Assembly: GCA_947073515.1 (NCBI GenBank)
Contig: CAMTMC010000025.1
Coordinates: 1-36,563, forward strand
Source of the DNA: an uncultured bacterium
GTDB taxonomy: Bacteria > Bacillota > Clostridia > Oscillospirales > Oscillospiraceae
Direction: 5' to 3'
DNA length: 36,563 bases
Positions 24,792-31,206 of the stretch are shown here, one piece after another. The notes beneath the pieces are model-generated. The model saw only the letters and a list, made by a program, of their open reading frames with translations. It was not told the origin of the DNA and searched no databases. Each line of letters opens with the position of its first letter. The stretch's first letter is position 1. The position numbers and the translations under genes were made by a program.

Positions 24792-25022
24792 TCAAACGTT
24801 CCAAAAACCGAAGTATGGTTTTTGGAAGATGATCCTGTTCCCCGTTCCGCCACTTTGCAGTTTGGAGATACGTGCCTTTAACTGCCGGAGTTTCTGATTT
24901 GTTATGTAAATTTCCAAGTTGATGTCGCCGTGCTGGCTGCGGATGCCGCACTTCCCCATAGCGAGGCCGGGTTTTCCTGGAGCTGCTGTCGCTTTGAATA
25001 CGCCTGTGGGTCTATCGTTCAC
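24792..25022 (-). pseudogene. Possible relaxase/mobilisation gene fragment
   Basis: A 76-codon frame whose middle part (INLEIYITNQKLRQLKAR) resembles the post-catalytic linker of Firmicute mobilisation relaxases (MobA/VirD2-like), as judged from memory of the family only. The same frame continues upstream past a TGA (PARELFVNDRP), has no SD, and ends in the hairpin 24801-24825. It looks like a decayed remnant of an element once inserted beside tRNA-Arg rather than an expressed gene. Confidence 0.3.
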
Positions 25023-25138
25023 AAAAAGTTCACGAGCAGGTCATGAAATCGCCGCATTTATGTTTTAAGATAACGCCGTAGCCAAGCTACAACACTGTAT
25101 CTCCCATTTCTCCCTCTCCTTTTACAACACACAGGCGG

Positions 25139-25166
25139 AACGCCCCGGCTAAAACCGGGGCGTTTT
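25139..25166 (+). terminator. Terminator upstream of lysozyme gene
   Basis: CGCCCCGG/CCGGGGCG stem followed by TTTTGCTGTTT. It insulates the lysozyme promoter from read-through. Confidence 0.8.
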
Positions 25167-25187
25167 GCTGTTTCCAGGAAAATACTG

Positions 25188-25217
25188 TTGACGGGCCGCC
25201 GCCCCCGCCGTTATACT
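25188..25217 (+). promoter_or_regulatory. Promoter of lysozyme gene
   Basis: TTGACG (25188-25193) and TATACT (25212-25217), 18-bp spacer, 44 bases upstream of the ATG. Confidence 0.7.
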
Positions 25218-25261
25218 GGGATGGAAGATTTGGCAAACTTTAGCACAGAGAAAGGAATCCT

Positions 25262-26674
25262 ATGAGACAGAAAATTTTGAGTTTCCTCACCGCCGGAGCC
25301 CTGACCGCCGCCCTGGCCCTCCCCCTGGCCGCCGGGGCCGCCCCCGCCGACCTGGCCCCAGGGGCCTGGTACACCAAGGCGGTGAGCTACTGCCTGGAGA
25401 ATGACATCATTACCCCAGACCGGTATGGGGACTTCAACCCGGACGAACCCATGACCCGGGGCATGATCGCCGCCGCCCTCTACCAGCTGTCCGACCGGCC
25501 GGAGGTGGATCTCACCCCCGAGGAGTTTGAGAGCGGCGAGGAGGGCAAGGACAAGCCGGAGGAGGGGGAGGAGCCCGAATCCGCTGAGAGCCCCTTCCTC
25601 GACGTGGATTTGGACGACCCGGACGCCGACGCCATCCTGTGGGCCTGGCAGGAGGGGCTGTTCACCGGCTATGACGACGGCACCTTCGGCCCGGACATCC
25701 CGGTCTCCCGGGAGCAGCTCTCCGTCATCCTGTGGAACTCCCTGGGCCACCCCCTGGCCTATCTCCGGGCCCCCTTCACCGACCGGCCGGAGATCTCCAA
25801 GTGGGCCATCAACGCTGTGGAGTGGGCCTGGTACGCTGGCCTGATCGGCGGCCAGCCTGACGGCACCTTTGACCCCGCCGGCACCACCACCCGGGCCCAG
25901 GCCGCTGTCATTTTCATGAATTACGACCAGACCTTTATTCATATCCCTGAGGCCGTTGACCCCGGCCCCATTGCCCCCAACCGGTATGACGGCTCTAAAT
26001 ATGTAAAGAAAGGCGATTTCCTCACCTACACCGGGGAGGGCCCCAGTTATATTGGCATCGACGTGTCCGCCCACCAGAAGGACATCGACTGGAAGCAGGT
26101 GGCCGCCGCCGGGGTGGACTTCGCCATGATCCGGGTGGGCTACCGGGGCTACTCGGTGGGCTCCATCAACAAGGACGCCTACTTTGATTACAACATCAAA
26201 AACGCCCTGGCCAACGGCATTGAGGTGGGGGTGTACTTCTTCTCCCAGGCCATGAATGAGACTGAGGCCCTGGAGGAGGCCCGCCAGACCCTGGACTGGA
26301 TCCGGGGCTACGACATTACATACCCCGTGGTCTTCGACTGGGAGCAGGTGGACAAGGATATCTCCCGCACCAAGGACGCCGACGGCGCCACCACCACCCG
26401 GTGCGCCCAGGCCTTCTGCCAGATGGTGGAGGACGCCGGCTACATCGCCATGACCTACGGCAGCCCCTCCAAGATCTACGCCGGGGGGCTGGACCTGGCC
26501 CAGCTCCAGGAGTACCCCTTCTGGCTGGCCCACTACACCACCGACTGGGTGCCCACCAGCTTCCGCTACCACTACAATATGTGGCAGTACTCCAGCAACG
26601 GCGCTGTCCCCGGCATCCCCACCCGGGTGGACCTGAACGTGTGCCACACCGACTTCTCCAAGTGGAAGAAGTAG
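25262..26674 (+). CDS. Secreted GH25 lysozyme with three SLH domains
   Basis: A 470-residue exported peptidoglycan hydrolase. Signal peptide 1-26 (LTAALALPLAAGAAP). Three S-layer-homology modules follow: about 30-75 (WYTKAVSYCLENDIITPDRYG), about 115-165 (AILWAWQEGLFTGYDDGTFGPD) and about 180-220 (AVEWAWYAGLIGGQPDGTFDP), the first two separated by an acidic EEGKDKPEEGEEPE linker. The GH25 (Chalaropsis-type muramidase) domain runs from about 260 to the end, with GIDVSAHQKDIDW and the catalytic DWE in VVFDWEQVD. SLH modules attach it to pyruvylated wall polysaccharide, so it acts at the cell surface in wall turnover. AAAGGA precedes the ATG. Confidence 0.93.
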   Translation: MRQKILSFLTAGALTAALALPLAAGAAPADLAPGAWYTKAVSYCLENDIITPDRYGDFNPDEPMTRGMIAAALYQLSDRPEVDLTPEEFESGEEGKDKPEEGEEPESAESPFLDVDLDDPDADAILWAWQEGLFTGYDDGTFGPDIPVSREQLSVILWNSLGHPLAYLRAPFTDRPEISKWAINAVEWAWYAGLIGGQPDGTFDPAGTTTRAQAAVIFMNYDQTFIHIPEAVDPGPIAPNRYDGSKYVKKGDFLTYTGEGPSYIGIDVSAHQKDIDWKQVAAAGVDFAMIRVGYRGYSVGSINKDAYFDYNIKNALANGIEVGVYFFSQAMNETEALEEARQTLDWIRGYDITYPVVFDWEQVDKDISRTKDADGATTTRCAQAFCQMVEDAGYIAMTYGSPSKIYAGGLDLAQLQEYPFWLAHYTTDWVPTSFRYHYNMWQYSSNGAVPGIPTRVDLNVCHTDFSKWKK

Positions 26675-26724
26675 GGATAACCCCGGGGGCGGGGGAAACG
26701 TCCCTCCCCCGCCAGGGATGAGAA

Positions 26725-26750
26725 AGGCGCCGCCTGTCCAGGCGGCGCCT
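26725..26750. terminator. Terminator hairpin between lysozyme gene and AT-rich island
   Basis: AGGCGCCGCCTG pairs with CAGGCGGCGCCT (26725-26736 / 26739-26750). Another stem, GGCGGGGG/CCCCCGCC, lies just before it at about 26688-26713. The downstream T-run is poor. Confidence 0.6.
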
Positions 26751-26840
26751 AAATACTTGAGGTGATAAATGTAAAATACGGTTTGCAATATTTTTTAAAA
26801 ACAGGAGTTATACGTAGCACAACTAAGATAATCGGTTATC

Positions 26841-27764
26841 TCAATCGTAGTTGACGATCCAGCGGTTAATTCCAGGACAGGGAACTCTGGAAACTCTGTA
26901 ATAAGTATCATCCCAAATGGTATATGCAAAAGTAGGGGTGCGCCAGGATGACTCAGCATTGGTATAGCCGGTGTGATCTAGCCACACATCAGTATCTGAA
27001 TAAAAAATCATGTTAATTTGGCCCTTGTAGCTAGGACGAAGTACGGATGGGTAGTTTAGTGCGGTAAATTCAGCAGTAACAGTTGTTTCAGAAGTAACAC
27101 TATTAAAGGATTCATTTAAAGCCTGATTTATACGGTCTTTTACGAATTCCGCACCTGTCTTAATAACTATTTCATCAAGAAGTATAGCGGCAATTTGTGG
27201 GATCGCCTTTGAAGGAATGTAAAAACCAATTACAGTAGAAAGAATCTTCGTAAGAACAGCTATACAATCGCTGTAGGTGTCTCCGTAATTTGTCCGTACT
27301 GTATATGTGTTTTTATAGGTATTCACCACATCGAAAACTAGGTTTGCACGAGGTGCGTTGAGAACCGGGGTTTTAAGATCGTTATAATAGACGACCCCAA
27401 GATTTCGGCGTAAGCCACTCGCATATGGCATGATTTCGGAAGAGTCAATCTGGCTTGTTTCTACAGTGACATATTCGGTGATATCAATTACGTATTCTTC
27501 ACCATTTGAGCAAGTTACAGAAATATAAGGGGACTCATTATTAAAAGAGAAGGTCTTTTCAACAGTGCCATTTGGCAGATAGTTCAAAACGTAGATTTTC
27601 TTGCCGTCACGATAACCTGCCATTTCGTAAAATTCAAAATCCTGGTTTGCACTTATGAGATCTACAGTATTATTTTCTGAAAAATTAAATGCTCCTACAG
27701 AAGTAGGAAGAACCATTGACAAAACCAATATGAAAGATATAAATTTTTTAATCTTTGTTTTCAT
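26841..27764 (-). CDS. Secreted protein of unknown function, AT-rich
   Basis: A 307-residue exported protein with a clear Sec signal peptide (MKTKIKKFISFILVLSMVLP..., likely cut after SVGA). No lipobox, anchor or known domain is recognised. An N-terminal beta-rich part (about 30-130) carries VIDITEYVTVETSQ. The middle (about 165-215) has a hydrophobic segment, STVIGFYIPSKAIPQIAAIL, that could insert in a membrane. The C-terminal part is beta-rich and aromatic (MIFYSDTDVWLDHTGYTN, WDDTYYRVSRVPCPG). The start at 27764 follows AGAGG; the ATG at 27779 lacks an SD. Base composition and codon use (AAA, ATA, TTA) are far more AT-rich than any neighbour, a sign of horizontal transfer. It is the last gene of a three-cistron unit. 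Its overall make-up would fit a secreted toxin or effector, but that is only inference. Confidence 0.75.
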   Translation of the reverse strand: MKTKIKKFISFILVLSMVLPTSVGAFNFSENNTVDLISANQDFEFYEMAGYRDGKKIYVLNYLPNGTVEKTFSFNNESPYISVTCSNGEEYVIDITEYVTVETSQIDSSEIMPYASGLRRNLGVVYYNDLKTPVLNAPRANLVFDVVNTYKNTYTVRTNYGDTYSDCIAVLTKILSTVIGFYIPSKAIPQIAAILLDEIVIKTGAEFVKDRINQALNESFNSVTSETTVTAEFTALNYPSVLRPSYKGQINMIFYSDTDVWLDHTGYTNAESSWRTPTFAYTIWDDTYYRVSRVPCPGINRWIVNYD

Positions 27765-27775
27765 GTTTACCTCTC

Positions 27776-27943
27776 TCATTTCTGTGAATTGTTTCTGTAT
27801 ATTGCTCCCAACAACATACCGACTAACGTCCAGTTGATGAGCTCATACCAGTCTTTGCCTTTACTGATTGAGTAACAGAGGCCCGCTGCCGCAAGAAGAC
27901 CAAGGATAATTAAGATAATAATTTGCCACTTTTTTTTATTCAT
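27776..27943 (-). CDS. Small two-helix membrane protein (55 aa)
   Basis: A short gene: ATG at 27943, TGA at 27776, ending eleven bases before the secreted-protein ATG. The product begins MNKKKWQIIILIILGLLAAA and has two hydrophobic helices (about 7-23 and 38-49) flanking a charged loop, SKGKDWYELIN. GGCAAGGGA precedes the ATG. The upstream frame ends in ATGA overlapping this start, so translation is probably coupled. It shares the AT-rich composition of the next gene. Size and topology fit an immunity protein, membrane chaperone or holin-like partner of the secreted protein. No family is recognised. Confidence 0.7.
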   Translation of the reverse strand: MNKKKWQIIILIILGLLAAAGLCYSISKGKDWYELINWTLVGMLLGAIYRNNSQK

Positions 27944-28059
27944 AGTATCCCTTGCCTTTTATCTTCTCTTTTTCTATTCACCCGTTGTCCCTCTATCCCA
28001 GATTTGAATACGCCGAAGTACAAACTGTCATGTGGCGGGATGATCTCTTACCTGCCCAT
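27940..28059 (-). pseudogene. Small ORF interrupted by a stop after three codons
   Basis: A near-perfect SD (AAGGAGGTGG, 28066-28075) precedes ATG GGC AGG TAA. Beyond that TAA the same frame runs on for 35 codons (EIIPPHDSLYFGVFKSGIEG..., then a basic tail NRKREDKR). It ends in TGA overlapping the ATG of the 55-aa gene by the ATGA arrangement. This geometry suggests a small gene of about 39 codons with a nonsense change at codon 4 or, alternatively, a regulatory three-codon mini-ORF. No product is claimed. Confidence 0.35.
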
Positions 28060-28106
28060 GGGACCCACCTCCTTCCGAGCCGCTGGATCAGCCGCTCTGT
28101 TATTTC

Positions 28107-28135
28107 AGTTTACCAAATATTTGTATGAAGGTCAA
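28107..28135 (-). promoter_or_regulatory. Candidate promoter of the AT-rich operon
   Basis: TTGACC (28130-28135) and TAAACT (28107-28112), 17-bp spacer, reading left. The phased repeat array sits immediately upstream of the -35. The start point would be near 28100, placing the small interrupted ORF in the leader. Confidence 0.5.
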
Positions 28136-28145
28136 CCAACTTTTA

Positions 28146-28195
28146 TTGACATCTGGTTTACATTTGATTGACATCGGTGTTAATTTCGGTTTACA
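28146..28195. promoter_or_regulatory. Phased 11-bp direct repeats resembling a PhoP/PhoB box
   Basis: TTGACA at 28146, TTTACA at 28157, TTGACA at 28168 and TTTACA at 28190, with a degenerate GTTAAT at 28179: five units at exactly 11-bp steps. On the minus strand they read TGTCAAT/TGTAAAC. This is the known architecture of PhoP (Bacillus) and PhoB (E. coli) binding sites and of other OmpR-family regulators. Placement just upstream of the minus-strand -35 suggests activation of the AT-rich operon. Confidence 0.6.
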
Positions 28196-28202
28196 TGCTG
28201 TT

Positions 28203-28219
28203 CGCAACCCCGGGTTGCG
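28203..28219. promoter_or_regulatory. Perfect palindrome upstream of XRE regulator
   Basis: CGCAACCC-C-GGGTTGCG, eight-base arms around one base, 45 bp upstream of the extended -10 of the regulator gene. It is a likely operator. Confidence 0.55.
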
Positions 28220-28260
28220 GAAATTTCCAGCCCTTCTTGGTGGAACGCAACCGCTCTTTA

Positions 28261-28269
28261 TGGTAGAAT
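28261..28269 (+). promoter_or_regulatory. Extended -10 promoter of first XRE regulator
   Basis: TGG-TAGAAT, extended -10; the -35 is not recognisable. About 40 bases upstream of the ATG. Confidence 0.5.
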
Positions 28270-28309
28270 GGGGGGCGGAAAACAACAGCGATGACAAGGA
28301 GGGTTCCCG

Positions 28310-28954
28310 ATGAAGTTAAACGAGAAGATCGCCTGGTACCGCCGGGAGAGGAAACTGTCCCAGGAGGAGCTGGCCGCCCGGGTGGGGGTGTCCCGCCAGG
28401 CGGTGAGCAAATGGGAGCTGGGGGAGGCGGCCCCGGACGTGACCCGCCTGCTGGCCCTGGCCAGGGCCTTCGGGGTGAGCGCCGACCATCTGCTGGACGA
28501 CGGGGAGGGGCCGGAGCGGCCCGGGACGAAGGAGGCCCCCGTACCCCCTCCGCCCCAAGAGCGGGTTCAGCCCGGCGGCGGCCTGACCGGCCTGATTGGC
28601 AGGATGGTCCGCCGGTGGGGCTGGCTGGCCGGGATCTACATCTCCCTCCAGGGGGCGGGGGTGACTCTGGTGGGGGCCCTGGCCCGCTGGGGCTTTAGCG
28701 GCATGTTCCAAACCAGCAGCCAGATGATGGGCGGCTTCGGCACGGTGGGCGGCTGGTCCTTCGACGGCCCTCCGGAGTTGGAGAGAGACATCATGGAGGC
28801 GCTGGGCATCACCCCTCAGGTGTCCCCCCTGTCCGGGTTTGAGAGCTTTGCCTTGGGCTTTGCCACTGTGATCCTGGTCATCGGACTTATTATGGTGATT
28901 GGCGGGCTGGCCCTGGCTTTTGTGCTATGGAAAAAGGGCAAGAAGGGGGAATAA
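28310..28954 (+). CDS. XRE-family regulator with C-terminal membrane helices
   Basis: A 214-residue protein. Residues 1-62 form a Cro/C1-type helix-turn-helix (LSQEELAARVGVSRQAVSKWE, quoted in part: LAARVGVSRQAVSKWE) with the usual LLALARAFGVSADHLLDD end. After a Pro-rich linker come two hydrophobic stretches (about 100-125 and 185-207, ATVILVIGLIMVIGGLALAF) and a basic tail, KKGKKGE. Membrane-tethered XRE regulators of this type are common in Clostridia and sense envelope stress or antibiotics in the few studied cases. AAGGAGG precedes the ATG. It is followed by a second regulator of the same architecture, 117 bases downstream. Confidence 0.85.
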   Translation: MKLNEKIAWYRRERKLSQEELAARVGVSRQAVSKWELGEAAPDVTRLLALARAFGVSADHLLDDGEGPERPGTKEAPVPPPPQERVQPGGGLTGLIGRMVRRWGWLAGIYISLQGAGVTLVGALARWGFSGMFQTSSQMMGGFGTVGGWSFDGPPELERDIMEALGITPQVSPLSGFESFALGFATVILVIGLIMVIGGLALAFVLWKKGKKGE

Positions 28955-29071
28955 ACCTCCCCGCAACCGGAAATTGACAGGAAAATCCGCAAACGCAACA
29001 GAAAATCCCTGGAGTTGCGGCCCCTGCCGGGCTATGCTGGGGGCATCCCAAACCCAAGGAGGTACACCCAA

Positions 29072-29968
29072 ATGGCATTTTCTGATAACCTTCAATTTCT
29101 CCGGGCCCGGCAGGGCCAGACCCAGGAGCAGCTGGCGGAGATCCTGGAGGTCTCCCGCCAGAGCGTAAGCAAGTGGGAGAGCGCCCAGAGCTACCCGGAG
29201 ATGGACACCATCCTCCGGATCTGCGACCTCTACCAAGTGGATCTGGACACCCTCCTCCGGGGCAGCGTGGAGGACAGCATGGTGGAGGACACCGCCCAGT
29301 ATGACAAGTTTATGAACCGCTTCGCCAGGCGCATGGCTTTTTCCATCGGAGGCATCATCGCCGGGGTGGGGCTGTGCGGCCTGCTGGAGGCCAAAGGGGT
29401 CGATGAGTACCGTTCCGCCGCCGTCCTGCTGCTGGTGATTGCGGTGTGCGTGGTGGTCATGGTAGTCAGCGGCCTGCAAAATGACAACTTCCGCAAAGCC
29501 CACCCGGTGATCCCCGACTTCTATACCCAGCAGGAGCGGCAGGACTTCCGGCAGAAATTCATCTGGTTCATCGCCGGGGGCGTGGGGGCCATCCTCTTCG
29601 ACGTGGCCCTGCTGCTGTTGTTCTTCTCCCGCTTCCCCGAGGAGGAGCCCTTTGAGTCCTACGCCATCTCTGTCTTCCTGCTCATTGTGGCCGGGGCGGT
29701 GACTGCCCTCGTCTACGCCGGCATCCAGGAGGAGAAATATAAGATCAACAAGTACAACCGGGACAACAGCCCCACCCCGGAGGCCCAAAAACGCCTCAAT
29801 CTCATCGGCACGATCTGCGGGGTGATCATGACTCTTACTGCCGCGCTCTATGTGGGTCTGGGCCTGGCCCTGGGCCTGTGGCGTACCGCCTGGTGGGTTT
29901 TCGCCGTGGCCGGCATCCTGTGCGCCGTGGTTTATATTGTGCTGAACCCCTATAAGGACGACGATTAA
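29072..29968 (+). CDS. XRE-family regulator with six-helix membrane domain
   Basis: A 298-residue protein; the start at 29072 follows AAGGAGG nine bases upstream. Residues 1-65 are an XRE helix-turn-helix (QEQLAEILEVSRQSVSKWES) with the DLYQVDLDTLLRG end. Residues about 90-298 hold six membrane helices in pairs (for example GGIIAGVGLCGLLEA, AVLLLVIAVCVVVMVVSGL, GGVGAILFDVALLLLFF). It probably binds DNA while embedded in the membrane. An inverted pair CGCAAC (28994-28999) / GTTGCG (29014-29019) upstream shares its half-site with the palindrome before the first regulator, suggesting shared or cross-regulation. The two genes are probable paralogues at the HTH only. Confidence 0.85.
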   Translation: MAFSDNLQFLRARQGQTQEQLAEILEVSRQSVSKWESAQSYPEMDTILRICDLYQVDLDTLLRGSVEDSMVEDTAQYDKFMNRFARRMAFSIGGIIAGVGLCGLLEAKGVDEYRSAAVLLLVIAVCVVVMVVSGLQNDNFRKAHPVIPDFYTQQERQDFRQKFIWFIAGGVGAILFDVALLLLFFSRFPEEEPFESYAISVFLLIVAGAVTALVYAGIQEEKYKINKYNRDNSPTPEAQKRLNLIGTICGVIMTLTAALYVGLGLALGLWRTAWWVFAVAGILCAVVYIVLNPYKDDD

Positions 29969-29985
29969 CTGGCCTAAGGTTAAGT

Positions 29986-30028
29986 TTGGACGGATTCCTG
30001 CCGATGGATATGATAGGATATCATATCC
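29986..30028 (+). promoter_or_regulatory. Promoter overlapped by a 9-bp palindromic operator
   Basis: TTGGAC (29986-29991) and TATGAT (30009-30014), 17-bp spacer. GGATATGAT (30006-30014) and ATCATATCC (30020-30028) form a perfect inverted repeat with a 5-bp centre, covering the -10 and the start point. A second palindrome, CCCCGCC-ATG-GCGGGG, follows at 30027-30042, before the SD. Confidence 0.7.
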
Positions 30029-30059
30029 CCGCCATGGCGGGGGTTCGGGAGGGATCGCC

Positions 30060-30953
30060 ATGAACGTATCCAATTTAGCCAATCTGTTCCATCAAAACGG
30101 CGTGCTCCAGCAAAATAAGCCCCTGGGCCTGAAGGAGGCCCGGCGGCCGGCGGACGACTTGCTCCAGCGGATGTCCAACCACATGCTCGCCGCCCGGAAG
30201 GGGGAGCAGGACCCGAAAAAGCGTTTCGACACCCTGGAGCTGTCCCTGGACGCCCTGAACGTCGAGCCCAAATCCCCCCTCGATCAGATGCCCACGGAGC
30301 TGCTGGAGTTTTACTACCATGTATTCCAGTTTGCGGGGAGGATGAACCAGCTGGAGCAGGAGGCCCTGACGGAGTACCGGAACCAGCTGTCCGCCTTTGA
30401 CCAGACCATCCAGGACTACCAGGATATGCTGGACGGCAAGGCGGAACTGCCCCAGGAGCTGGGCGTGGAGGATGTCGCCGCCCTGCTGGAGCAGACCCGG
30501 GCGGACCGGGAGCGGTTCCTGCGGGAGGGCGCCAAGACGCTGAACCCCATGGGGGACACGGGCCTGGACATCTCGTACAAGGGGGCCTACCAGCTTCTGG
30601 GCGACCCGGAGGGGGCCAAAAACGGCGACTTCCGGTGGCGGCTCGACCCGGACGCCGGGGATATCTATGGCCAGATTGACCGGGCGCTGGAGGCCACCCG
30701 CCGGGCGGACGGCGTGTGCCGGGAGGGGGCCTCCCGCGTCCTGGCGGAGCTGAGGCGGCGGGGCCTGGGTGAAGAGAGCTACTACAGGCCCTACTATGAG
30801 TCAGAGGGCGCCTTCTCCAGTGTGTTCCTTGATATCTACCGGGATATGCCCAGCACCCAATACGCCCAGCGGCTGCGGACGCTGGAAGGAGGCCTTCCCC
30901 CAGTCCAGGGAGGAGATGGCAGCTGGAGAGCGCCGGCGTCAGCCAGAAAATGA
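30060..30953 (+). CDS. Hypothetical helical protein, N-terminal part of a frameshifted gene
   Basis: As read, 297 residues, largely alpha-helical and charged, without signal peptide, membrane helix or recognised domain. Notable segments are LEFYYHVFQFAGRMNQLEQE and ESYYRPYYESEGAFSSVFLD. The natural-looking protein ends near RLRTL (30884); the remaining codons (EGGLPPVQGGDGSWRAP...) are Gly/Pro/Trp junk, as expected after a frameshift. Removing one G at 30884-30885 and one at 30918-30919 yields RTL-KEAFPQSREEM-QLESAGVSQK-MNELPG, running on to 31132: a protein of about 356 residues. GGGAGGG precedes the ATG. A strong promoter with an overlapping palindrome lies upstream. Function unknown. Confidence 0.65.
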   Translation: MNVSNLANLFHQNGVLQQNKPLGLKEARRPADDLLQRMSNHMLAARKGEQDPKKRFDTLELSLDALNVEPKSPLDQMPTELLEFYYHVFQFAGRMNQLEQEALTEYRNQLSAFDQTIQDYQDMLDGKAELPQELGVEDVAALLEQTRADRERFLREGAKTLNPMGDTGLDISYKGAYQLLGDPEGAKNGDFRWRLDPDAGDIYGQIDRALEATRRADGVCREGASRVLAELRRRGLGEESYYRPYYESEGAFSSVFLDIYRDMPSTQYAQRLRTLEGGLPPVQGGDGSWRAPASARK

Positions 30954-31132
30954 ACGAGCTGCCGGGCGCCTCCTTCCGCCCCTATATGGACCGGCTGATG
31001 GACACCTTAGACGCCACAATCGACAGCAACCGGGATTTTGCCGCCGTCAGGCCCTGGGCCGCTTCCACCTTCCGGACGGACTATATTGACCGGGAGAAGG
31101 TCTGCCGGGCGTTTCAGAGCGCCCTGGCCTAA
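30950..31132 (+). pseudogene. C-terminal part of the frameshifted hypothetical gene
   Basis: Sixty codons (MNELPGASFRPYMDRLMDTL...) in a different frame from the preceding ORF. There is no SD; the frame reads naturally upstream of the ATG as QLESAGVSQK. It is best explained as the end of the same gene after two single-base insertions, not as a separate gene. A strong terminator follows. Confidence 0.6.
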
Positions 31133-31167
31133 CAGAGGCGGGCCGTGCCATCCAATCAACTCAAATC

Positions 31168-31205
31168 AGAGCGGTGAAAGGGCTTCCCTTTCACCGCTCT
31201 TTTCG
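31168..31205. terminator. Terminator between convergent genes
   Basis: Fifteen-base-pair perfect stem AGAGCGGTGAAAGGG / CCCTTTCACCGCTCT with a CTT loop and TTTT after it; it also lies next to the minus-strand deacetylase stop. Confidence 0.9.
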
Positions 31206-31206
31206 C

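Larger units (their letters stand above)
24679..25261. other. Non-coding stretch with mobile-element remnants
   Basis: No intact gene. It holds the tRNA-Arg terminator, a near-repeat of the tRNA 3' flank at 24797-24819, a possible decayed relaxase segment (minus, 24792-25022), a terminator at 25139-25166 and the lysozyme promoter. The interior is less GC-rich than the flanking genes. Confidence 0.5.

Noticed and set aside
24629-24853. 74-codon minus-strand ORF ending in GLEPPTFRTGI
   Set aside because: Its end is the antisense of tRNA-Arg and the rest is terminator and repeat; such ORFs are well-known spurious database entries.
25211-26788. 525-codon minus-strand open frame opposite the lysozyme gene
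   Set aside because: Gly/His/Val-rich shadow of a high-GC gene; no SD, and the plus strand encodes clear SLH and GH25 domains.
27923-28171. 82-codon plus-strand ORF in the AT-rich island
   Set aside because: No SD; antisense to the minus-strand small ORFs, which have SD sites and coupled stops.
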